From Methylophaga sp. (GTDB lineage Bacteria; Pseudomonadota; Gammaproteobacteria; Nitrosococcales; Methylophagaceae), in contig DRHW01000004.1 in the NCBI GenBank assembly GCA_011053005.1, positions 124,001 through 188,000 of the forward strand: a stretch of 64,000 bases of DNA. Reading direction: 5' to 3'. Under the pieces are notes generated by a model. The model was not told where the DNA came from. It made no database searches and saw nothing but the letters and a program-made list of their open reading frames with translations. A program made the translations under genes and the position numbers. Shown here one piece after another: positions 51,268 through 59,362 of this stretch; the first letter of the stretch is position 1, and each line of letters opens with the position of its first letter.

Positions 51268-51861
51268 AGTAAATAGAACGCCGTGTGGCGGCAATAAGGC
51301 AATATTATAGGAGGCCTTGTTGTCGTCACATTAAGTTCAAATTAAGAAGAGGTCTCTTTAGCCAAAAAAAGATCATTATTCAACGTCTTGCCATTAATTA
51401 ATATCCATGCACACTCTGGAATGAAACGATCTGGTACGCGGAAAACTTAAACATAAGGTAATTAAATCGTTTTCGATCCTTTGTTTTATGAGTCTTTATT
51501 TACCGATAGCCGTTTAAAAAAATAACTATCGGTAAGTATTGAATGAAAAATCAGATAACCCTTTAGATTGCCGTATTCACCGTATTTCATCACTTAGAGG
51601 CAGCAAGAAAACTTCCTAACATTGATAAAGTAAGCTTCCATTTTTCTGTATGGATTGATTCCTACAACTTTAGGAATTTTTCCTATGTTTAGTCTTTGTA
51701 AGGTGGAGTACTTTAACCCCTTGTTAGATGAATTTATATCGAATTTCGTGAGCTGAGTCGCAGAACTTATTTAAAGCTTATGGCTGGAAAGTACCGCCGT
51801 AAACCCAAATTAAGCATGAGACACATAATGCCCACAAATTATGTGAAAAGGGGAAGATCGA
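51268..51861 (+). promoter_or_regulatory. Region upstream of the FecI-type sigma gene, with repeated TTCCTA half-sites
   Basis: 594 bases without a gene. Four copies of TTCCTA or its complement lie within 73 bases: 51613-51618, 51659-51664, 51671-51676 (inverted) and 51680-51685. The last three can form two alternative hairpins. These could be operator half-sites for control of the sigma factor. No standard Fur box was seen. Confidence 0.45.
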
Positions 51862-52404
51862 TTGAGTAACGCAGCGGTATATCAAGATTTAAATGTCGGC
51901 ATAGTGAGTCCTCGTTCAGCCAGAAATGGTTTGGTCACTGAGCTTTATCAAGCACACAATGCCTGGTTACTTGGATGGTTACGTAAAAAAATAGGTTGCA
52001 GTTTAGATGCGGCCGATTTGATGCACGATACGTTTTCACGACTTTTACAAAAAGACGACCTTCCCGTCATTAATGAGCCTCGCGCCTATCTCACTACGAT
52101 TGCTCATGGCCTTATGGTCAACCATGTTCGTAGACGCGATATCGAACAGGCTTATCACAATGCAATAGCACATTTACCAGAAGCTGAGATGCTGTCAGCC
52201 GAAACAATCAACATCATGGTTGAAACACTCACTAATATTGATGCAATGCTTAGTGGCTTATCAAGCAAAGTACGCGATGCTTTTTTATGGTGTCAATTAG
52301 AAGGCTTAACCCATGCTGAAATTGCTGAAAGGTTAGATGTCTCAGTGAGTTCTGTGCGTCAATATATTGCTAAAGCCTTACTGCATTGCATCGAAGTTGT
52401 TTAA
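51862..52404 (+). CDS. FecI-type ECF sigma factor
   Basis: A 180-residue extracytoplasmic-function sigma factor. Region 2 lies at about 28-95 (WLRKKIGCSLDAADLMHDTF, LTTIAHGLMVNHVRRRD). Region 4 lies at about 120-175 (LSGLSSKVRDAFLWCQLEGL, HAEIAERLDVSVSSVRQYIA). The start is a TTG at 51862 supported by GGGGAAG five bases upstream. It precedes fecR by 32 bases, the standard cell-surface-signalling pair. It should direct transcription of the receptor and possibly the genes beyond. Confidence 0.92.
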   Translation: MSNAAVYQDLNVGIVSPRSARNGLVTELYQAHNAWLLGWLRKKIGCSLDAADLMHDTFSRLLQKDDLPVINEPRAYLTTIAHGLMVNHVRRRDIEQAYHNAIAHLPEAEMLSAETINIMVETLTNIDAMLSGLSSKVRDAFLWCQLEGLTHAEIAERLDVSVSSVRQYIAKALLHCIEVV

Positions 52405-52436
52405 ATCGTTATTAATCTAATTAAGCAAGTAGCCTT

Positions 52437-53399
52437 ATGATAAAACAAAGTTCCAATGCACTTCATGATGCTGCCGAGTGGTTTGTTCAGCTGACATCAG
52501 GTGATGCGACAGCACAAGATCGTGAAGCATGGCAAGCATGGGTTAATGCCGATGATGAACATAAACAAGCTTGGCAAAGAATCGAAGGCGTCACCAGCCA
52601 ATTCAAAGGATTAGATCCTAAAACAAGCATCGCTGTGCTTAATAGCTCGAATGCCAATTCATCAATATCGAATGAACGCCGACAAGCGATTAAAACCTTG
52701 GGCTTACTCTTAGCAGTGGGATCTGCAGGTTGGCTAACCTATAACACTTCGCCGTGGGATGCATTGATGGCAGATTATGCTACTGCCACGGGCGAGATTA
52801 AACATATCCAGCTTTCAGATGGAACGCGTCTAGTACTCAATACCAATAGCCAAATTTCAATTGATTTTGATGAGCAATACAGAAATGTCAGATTATTGAA
52901 AGGCGAGGTTTATATTGAAACCGCACACGAAGAGAACCGTGTTTATCGTCCTTTTAACGTGATAACCGATCATGGCATAGCAACCGCCTTGGGAACCCGA
53001 TTTAGCACACGTCTAGACGATGAACTCAGCTGCGTTAATGTTTATCAAGATACCGTAAAAGTACAAGCAATGACGGGTGAAACTACCTTTATTAATGCGG
53101 GTGAATCTGTCAAGTTCACGAGTAATACTATTCATCCGATCATGGCAGTTGACGATGCAGCCAATGCATGGACAAAAGGTTTTATCATTGCCGATAAAAT
53201 GCCATTGGCTCAGTTTGTTGAAGAACTCGCTCGATACAAGTCTGGCATAGTGCGTTGCGATCCTGCCATTGCCAGTTTAGAAATTTCAGGCTCCTATCCT
53301 TTGACAGATGTGGATGCGACTTTGCATAGCATTAGTACAATTTTCCCAATAAAAATTGATCATTTTACCCGTTATTGGATCATGCTCAAACCCGCATAG
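52437..53399 (+). CDS. FecR-type anti-sigma regulator
   Basis: A 320-residue inner-membrane regulator. The cytoplasmic N-terminus (DAAEWFVQLTSGDATAQDRE, DUF4880 type) holds the sigma factor. One membrane helix lies at about 84-103, and the periplasmic FecR domain (about 112-215: IKHIQLSDGTRLVLNTNSQI, GEVYIET) receives the signal from the TonB receptor's N-terminal domain. The C-terminal STN-like part (about 260-320) contacts the transducer. It matches the downstream STN receptor. Confidence 0.93.
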   Translation: MIKQSSNALHDAAEWFVQLTSGDATAQDREAWQAWVNADDEHKQAWQRIEGVTSQFKGLDPKTSIAVLNSSNANSSISNERRQAIKTLGLLLAVGSAGWLTYNTSPWDALMADYATATGEIKHIQLSDGTRLVLNTNSQISIDFDEQYRNVRLLKGEVYIETAHEENRVYRPFNVITDHGIATALGTRFSTRLDDELSCVNVYQDTVKVQAMTGETTFINAGESVKFTSNTIHPIMAVDDAANAWTKGFIIADKMPLAQFVEELARYKSGIVRCDPAIASLEISGSYPLTDVDATLHSISTIFPIKIDHFTRYWIMLKPA

Positions 53400-53540
53400 A
53401 ATATAGCTATTAAACGGATAGCTATCATCGCCTCATAAAATAATTTAAAAAAAGTTCAAAAAAAATTGTCACTTTTCGGTTTTCGATTGGCATAACTAAT
53501 AAAGAACAAAAAAAGTTATTAATCGAAGAGAGAGAGAGAA

Positions 53541-56500
53541 GTGAATAAAGAACGGCACCTAAATAAAGTATTATCTCGTTGGTTGTATTCCGTGGCGATG
53601 ATTATGGTTTCAACTATGTCATTGAGTAATATAGCGATTGCAGATGATGACACCACTGATAACGCATCAAATAAAAAATACGCTATTCCAGCAGGCCCAT
53701 TAGGTAAAGCTATCTCAAGCTATGCTGCAGATAATGGTATGCGTTTAACGTTTGAGCCTTCATTAGCAGAAGGCAAAACAACACAAGGCCTGCAAGGTGA
53801 ATATACCGTCAACGAAGGTTTTTCTAAGCTATTAGATAACAGCGGTTTAGAAGTGATTGATGATCAAGATGGAGGTTACTTCCTAGTGCCATCGATGGAA
53901 GAATTTCCAGCACTGGGTGAAGATGTCATCAAACTAGACCAAGTCAATGTCCGTGCCCAACGCTTTTATGAACTCGGTCCATTACCCGGTTTAGGTCTGA
54001 CTAAAGAAGAAATCCCCGGCAACGTACAAAGCATCAGCGCCCAAGAAATTAAAGATTCTCATTCTTTAAGCATGACCGATTTATTCAATCAAAAACTACA
54101 AGGTGTCACCGTCAACGACTACCAAGGCAATCCCTTTCAAATGGATGTGCAATATCGTGGCTTTAGTGCAGGCCCACAAATTGGCACACCACAAGGTTTA
54201 AGCGTGTTTTTTGATGGTATTCGTGTTAACGAACCGTTTGGTGATGTGGTGAACTGGGACATGATCCCCATGAATGCCATTTCTAGTGTGGATGTCTTTC
54301 CAGGTTCAAATCCTATCTTTGGTTTAAATACCTTAGGTGGTGCCTTCACCATGAAAACCAAAGATGGTTTTAACAACGATAAAGCCGATGTACAAGTCCT
54401 AGCTGGTTCATTTGGTCGTAAACAATTACTGATGGAAAACGGCTGGAACAATGGCAAAATCGCCTTTTTTGGTGCAGCAAGTTTATTTGATGAAGAAGGC
54501 TGGCGTGATGACTCACCGAGTAAAGTGAATCAATTCTTTGGAAAAAGCAGCTACCGAGGTGACAAACTTGATGTTAATTTAAGCACCTTATTAGTTAAAA
54601 CCGATTTAACAGGTAATGGCCTCATTCCTAGCGAACAATACGATAGAGATTCATCAAGCGTCTTTACATCACCCGATACCACCACCAACAAACTACAACA
54701 ATTTCAACTTTCTAGTGCGTTTCAAGTCAATGACAAATTTAGTGTCACAGGTCAAGTTTATCGACGTAATAGTGACCGACGTCAAATTGGTTCTGATGTT
54801 GTGACGGATTATGATGATGAGCTACTTGCCAAACGTTTACCGGCTGATGGTGAACAATATACTTGTTTATTTAATAGTACTGGTATAGCGAATGACTATG
54901 GCGTACCTAACTACTTTGTTATTCCAGTTGATAACTATGACCCTAGTTCTACAAGTATTTTTAACTCACAGTTTCTTCAGGATTTAGTCACTAGTTCCCC
55001 AACACAATTGGCGACAGATTATGGTTCAAATATCAATACTGAATTACCTGGTGATTTTCTAAAAGCATTTCAATATAGATATGTAGAAAACCGCAATTTT
55101 AAAGAAGAAAATACATACAATAGGAACAACACACCTATAAGTAAAGATGGTCCTCAAAATCCAGATTTTCCCGGCGAACTTGAATACTCAGCTGATTTTT
55201 CATACTCATTAGTAGGGGGAGGAACAAGTAATGGCTTTGGTGCAGTTTTTGAGAGTGATACTTATTTTTTTACTCGATCTACTGATGGAAGTGGTAACCC
55301 GGTAATCACCAAAAATTACGTTATTCTTTTACCTCCCTCGAATGAAGATACATGCCAGCAAACAAAAGCAACTGTTAATAACTATGAAATATACGATGAT
55401 GTTGGCAATCCGGTTGCGATAGATGGGGCCTATGGATATGGTGAAGATGGCCCAGGTTCGGGCTCAGGATATGTAAAAGGCACACCCACAGCCATTATTA
55501 CTGATAACCGAATCACACAAAGTACTGATGGTGCATCTGTTCAGTTCAACTGGAATTTAGATGAACACAAATTTATGGTGGGTATGTCAATTGATGCGGC
55601 TAGTGCTGATTATACCAATAGTCAACGACTTGGCTTTTTTGATGCTAATCGAAAGGCCTATTTAGACCCAGACCAAGCTCACCCTCAATTTTTGGCAGCC
55701 TTTGATCCCTTAGAAAACAGTAATTTTAGTGGCACCAATACCACGAAGAGTATTTATTTCAGTGAAACATGGAACCCCATTGATGCATGGAATTTTAACT
55801 TCTCGGGACGTTATAACGACACCACCACAAAAAGCAAAATTGCAACGCGTTATGGACCCAAAGGTGCCAACTATTCGGTGACTGATTTAATTGGCGAGCC
55901 AGATCAATACAATATCTGTCCTAATGGTGACTGTACAGGTGTGGCCACCAATTTTAAACGCTATCGTTTAGACGATACGCTTGAAGAGGCTGAATCAGAA
56001 TCGTTTAATTATTATTCATTTAATCCGTCGTTAGGTGCGACTTGGCAGGCCAAAGATAATTTGAATGTTTATGCCAATTGGTCACAAGGTACGCGGGTTC
56101 CCAGCGTCATTGAGCTAGGTTGTGCCTTAGACCATACACCAACAGGTAGATATTACGAAGATGGTCAGGGTGGATTCTATGAAATTCCCAAAAGTGTGTT
56201 AGAAAAAAGAGGCTGTTATTTACCTAATACGCTATCAGGTGATCCGTATTTACCTCAAATAAAAGCGACGTCATATGATATCGGTTTACGAGGCAGCCTG
56301 AGTGATAATTTGCAATGGAACTTAGGTGCTTACCAAACAGATCTTAAAGACGACATTTATTTTGTTGCGGTCGGTGGTGGATCAGGATTCTTCGACAGTA
56401 TTGGTAACACACGTCGCCGAGGTATCGAAGCAGGTTTATCGGGCCAACATGAAAAATGGGGCTTTAGTGTCAACTACGCACTGACCGAAGCAACATTTCA

Positions 56501-57062
56501 AGATAAATTCTTGATGATTAGTGCTGATAATGGAACGGCAATCTATGTGCCCAGCATTGGAAATTCAATTATTGAGGTTGATAAAGGCGACACGATGCCA
56601 GGTGTTTCGCGTCATAACCTGAATGCAACAGTTAGCTATTTAGTCACACCAAAATGGCAAGTAGGCGTGACGGCTATTGCTCACTCATCAAGTTATGTTC
56701 GAGGTAACGAAAATAATGAACATAAAGTCGGTCAAGTTCAAACACGAGAATTAGGTGGTGTCGAAGTTTCTCGTCAGCCTATGACTAACCCTGGGACGAT
56801 ACCTGCTTACGCCACTTTTAATTTTCAAACGAGTTATAAAGCGACCAAAACGCTCACCGTTTCACTGTTAGTAAACAATGTATTCGATAAAGAATATTTC
56901 AGTGCAGGTGGTCTGGGACGTGATCCTTTCTCACCCAGCATTAACGGTGCAATTGGTCCAGATGGCTATAACCACAACTCTAATGATTGGCAAAGTACCA
57001 ACTTTATTGCACCGGGTGCACCGCGTGGTGCATGGGTAGGGCTAAATTGGGTTTTTGATTAA
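53541..57062 (+). CDS. TonB-dependent outer-membrane transducer with STN domain
   Basis: A 1173-residue receptor. A signal peptide is followed by a signalling STN domain (about 46-115: YAIPAGPLGKAISSYAADNG), then a TonB box/plug (about 140-270: EEIPGNVQSISAQEIKDS) and a large beta barrel ending in aromatic VFD. The start is GTG at 53541 after a GAGAGA tract. It is far longer than ordinary FecA-type receptors (about 770-800). The extra length is partly a hydrophilic loop (about 440-660) with Cys442 and Cys605. The ligand is not identifiable; the STN domain says it signals to FecR. Confidence 0.92.
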   Translation: MNKERHLNKVLSRWLYSVAMIMVSTMSLSNIAIADDDTTDNASNKKYAIPAGPLGKAISSYAADNGMRLTFEPSLAEGKTTQGLQGEYTVNEGFSKLLDNSGLEVIDDQDGGYFLVPSMEEFPALGEDVIKLDQVNVRAQRFYELGPLPGLGLTKEEIPGNVQSISAQEIKDSHSLSMTDLFNQKLQGVTVNDYQGNPFQMDVQYRGFSAGPQIGTPQGLSVFFDGIRVNEPFGDVVNWDMIPMNAISSVDVFPGSNPIFGLNTLGGAFTMKTKDGFNNDKADVQVLAGSFGRKQLLMENGWNNGKIAFFGAASLFDEEGWRDDSPSKVNQFFGKSSYRGDKLDVNLSTLLVKTDLTGNGLIPSEQYDRDSSSVFTSPDTTTNKLQQFQLSSAFQVNDKFSVTGQVYRRNSDRRQIGSDVVTDYDDELLAKRLPADGEQYTCLFNSTGIANDYGVPNYFVIPVDNYDPSSTSIFNSQFLQDLVTSSPTQLATDYGSNINTELPGDFLKAFQYRYVENRNFKEENTYNRNNTPISKDGPQNPDFPGELEYSADFSYSLVGGGTSNGFGAVFESDTYFFTRSTDGSGNPVITKNYVILLPPSNEDTCQQTKATVNNYEIYDDVGNPVAIDGAYGYGEDGPGSGSGYVKGTPTAIITDNRITQSTDGASVQFNWNLDEHKFMVGMSIDAASADYTNSQRLGFFDANRKAYLDPDQAHPQFLAAFDPLENSNFSGTNTTKSIYFSETWNPIDAWNFNFSGRYNDTTTKSKIATRYGPKGANYSVTDLIGEPDQYNICPNGDCTGVATNFKRYRLDDTLEEAESESFNYYSFNPSLGATWQAKDNLNVYANWSQGTRVPSVIELGCALDHTPTGRYYEDGQGGFYEIPKSVLEKRGCYLPNTLSGDPYLPQIKATSYDIGLRGSLSDNLQWNLGAYQTDLKDDIYFVAVGGGSGFFDSIGNTRRRGIEAGLSGQHEKWGFSVNYALTEATFQDKFLMISADNGTAIYVPSIGNSIIEVDKGDTMPGVSRHNLNATVSYLVTPKWQVGVTAIAHSSSYVRGNENNEHKVGQVQTRELGGVEVSRQPMTNPGTIPAYATFNFQTSYKATKTLTVSLLVNNVFDKEYFSAGGLGRDPFSPSINGAIGPDGYNHNSNDWQSTNFIAPGAPRGAWVGLNWVFD

Positions 57063-57122
57063 GAACTTTTGTAATAAGCAGTTATAAATGCCTATTTTAT
57101 TGTAATTCACATGGAGAAGCAG

Positions 57123-58118
57123 ATGAGATACAACACATTAAAACTAACAATGCTCTTAGCCTTAGGTTTGTCTGGAACACAAGCACATGCTTTAGGCTTG
57201 GTTGCATTACCTGATACTGGGTTTTCAAGTTCAGCTTATACCAGTTGTTATAACAATGGTCGGGTTGTACCACCGACAAATGCTGATGATGTTAAAGGGA
57301 ACTTTGGTTCATATCCGATTGCTGGTGCAAACCAACCCTCAACTTCCAAAAATAACACTTGTTTTGTAGCAAAACCATTTTTTGAAAATTTCTCACCCGT
57401 ATCGGGATATACATTAGTTGGAAATAGAAGTACGGTTATTCCAGCTACAACTGGCGGTGGCGGGAATATCGGAACTCTCGTTGATTATGTATGGCGAAAT
57501 TCTGCACAAACGATGTGTATTTTTGGTACACGAGTAACGATGAATAATGCAGATCATACGAATGGTGGCTCGATATATAAATATTTCGAGGTGAATGATA
57601 TAGCACGTGGAGGTTTTTCCAACTCTGGAACAGTTAATGTGGGATATACCATTTTCAGAACAACAGGTAATACGTCACCACTTTATCGAATCGGTCGTAC
57701 ATTTACTTCTGTTCAACATCGTGCGTATAAATATGACACTCTTTTGAATAAGCAAGTAAATGGTCTTAACTATCTAGATTTACCCACGAAAAATAATGTG
57801 TCATCAGCTATTACAGGTGAAAATTTACCATTAGCAGATCATACTGTTGCTAGTACAACATTGGCTAGTCAAGATGCTGTCGCGAATAGTAATTGGGTGA
57901 ACTTCACAACAAAAGTAACATTTGCAGATTCCGATACAGGTTCTACATTTGCAATATCCCCTTTTACTTATATACAAGCACCTTGTGACTCAAGTTCACC
58001 TAATACATGGATAAAAACCGGAGCAATTCGTCTGCGTCAAACAATTCAGGAGGTCGGGTCATCGTTAAAAGAAATTACTGTCGATGGTTATGCTCCACCG
58101 GATGCGACACTGCCTTGA
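57123..58118 (+). CDS. Secreted protein of unknown function, tandem copy 1
   Basis: A 331-residue precursor with a signal peptide (MRYNTLKLTMLLALGLSG, cleavage after AHA at 23). The start at 57123 has GGAG six bases upstream. The mature protein has four cysteines (42, 80, 132 and one near the C-terminus), a glycine-rich turn (TTGGGGNIG, about 109-117), and is rich in Thr, Ser, Asn and aromatic residues like an extracellular beta protein. It is nearly identical to copy 2 over its first 137 residues (seven differences), then diverges. I do not recognise the family. It follows the TonB transducer by 60 bases. Confidence 0.87.
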   Translation: MRYNTLKLTMLLALGLSGTQAHALGLVALPDTGFSSSAYTSCYNNGRVVPPTNADDVKGNFGSYPIAGANQPSTSKNNTCFVAKPFFENFSPVSGYTLVGNRSTVIPATTGGGGNIGTLVDYVWRNSAQTMCIFGTRVTMNNADHTNGGSIYKYFEVNDIARGGFSNSGTVNVGYTIFRTTGNTSPLYRIGRTFTSVQHRAYKYDTLLNKQVNGLNYLDLPTKNNVSSAITGENLPLADHTVASTTLASQDAVANSNWVNFTTKVTFADSDTGSTFAISPFTYIQAPCDSSSPNTWIKTGAIRLRQTIQEVGSSLKEITVDGYAPPDATLP

Positions 58119-58288
58119 TAAAAATGAAGGTCAAAAAGTTTTTTCAGGATTATAGGTAGACATTTGTGACTACCAAACAGGTTTCATTTTCAAGCATTGA
58201 AATCAACAAATTACAGACGCTTGGAATGAAATGGGTGATACAGGCAGCCACAAATGCCTGTTTTATTGTAACTCGTATGGAGAAGCAA

Positions 58289-59278
58289 ATGAAACATAAC
58301 ACATTAAAACTAACAATGCTCTTAGCCTTAGGTTTGTCTGGAACACAAGCACATGCTTTAGGCTTGGTTGCATTACCTGATACTGGTTTTGCAAGTTCAG
58401 CTTATACCAGTTGTTATAACGATGGTCGGGTTGTACCACCGGCAAATGCTGATGATGTTAAAGGGAACTTTGGTTCATATCCGATTGCTGGTGCAAACCA
58501 ACCCTCGACTTCCAAAAACAACACTTGTTTCATAGCAAAACCATTTTTTGAAAATTTCTCGCCAGTATCAGGATATACATTAGTTGGGAATAGAAGTACG
58601 GTTATTCCAGCTACAACTGGCGGTGGCGGAAATATCGGAACTCTCGTTGATTATGTATGGCGAAATTCTGCACAAACGATGTGTATTTTTGGTACACGAG
58701 CAACGATGATTAGTGCGGATCATGATAGCAGTAAATCTGGCACGCAATATTTTGAAATTAATGATATTGCTCGTGGTGGCTTTGCTAACTCTGGAACTGT
58801 CAATGTGGGATATACCATTTTCAGCACAGCTGGTAATACGTCGCCCGTCTATCGGGTGGGTCGTACCTTCACCTCTGTCCAACATCGTTCGAAAAGTTAT
58901 GACACATTTTTGAATAAGCAAGTAAATGGGACCAACTATCTTGATTTGCCTACCAAGAATAGCGTCACGGCTGCTATCACAGGTGAAAATTCACCTATTG
59001 ATGCCACTGATCCAGCTAGTACAACCTTAGCAACGCAAGATGCAGTGGTGAATAGCAATTGGGTCGATTTTACTGCTGATACTGTTTTTTACGATGACGA
59101 TGGATCGACAAATGCGCTATCTGGGTTTACTTATATTCAAGCTGCTTGTGACGGTACTGATACTGATGATTGGGTCCTATCAGATGCTATTCGTCTTCGT
59201 CAAACAGCTCAGGAAGAAACTACCTTTAAGGAAATTGCAATTCCTGGATTTGCACCGCCGGGTGCAAGCATCCCTTAA
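58289..59278 (+). CDS. Secreted protein of unknown function, tandem copy 2
   Basis: A 329-residue paralogue of the preceding gene with the same signal peptide, cysteines and glycine turn. The start at 58289 has GGAG as in copy 1; the longer in-frame ATG at 58166 gives an N-terminus that would hide the signal peptide. The duplicated unit includes the leader sequence (57085-57122 matches 58251-58288). Divergence is concentrated after residue 137. Folded, disulphide-bearing exoproteins of this kind are typical type II secretion cargo, and gspGFE lie downstream, but the link is inferred. Confidence 0.87.
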   Translation: MKHNTLKLTMLLALGLSGTQAHALGLVALPDTGFASSAYTSCYNDGRVVPPANADDVKGNFGSYPIAGANQPSTSKNNTCFIAKPFFENFSPVSGYTLVGNRSTVIPATTGGGGNIGTLVDYVWRNSAQTMCIFGTRATMISADHDSSKSGTQYFEINDIARGGFANSGTVNVGYTIFSTAGNTSPVYRVGRTFTSVQHRSKSYDTFLNKQVNGTNYLDLPTKNSVTAAITGENSPIDATDPASTTLATQDAVVNSNWVDFTADTVFYDDDGSTNALSGFTYIQAACDGTDTDDWVLSDAIRLRQTAQEETTFKEIAIPGFAPPGASIP

Positions 59279-59302
59279 ATAATAATTTTTGATGGTAATT
59301 AA

Positions 59303-59339
59303 CCGCAAGACTGGTATTTATTCAGTCTTGCGGAATTTT
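59303..59339 (+). terminator. Terminator-like hairpin before the RTX gene
   Basis: CCGCAAGACTG (59303-59313) pairs perfectly with CAGTCTTGCGG (59323-59333), loop of nine, then AATTTT. It lies 30 bases before the RTX gene start, so it may cap the duplicated-gene transcript and reduce read-through. Confidence 0.75.
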
Positions 59340-59362
59340 AAAAAATTTGATGGAGAGAAATC

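Noticed and set aside
58166-58288. N-terminal extension of exoprotein copy 2
   Set aside because: The ATG at 58289 has the duplicated ribosome site and gives the same signal peptide as copy 1.
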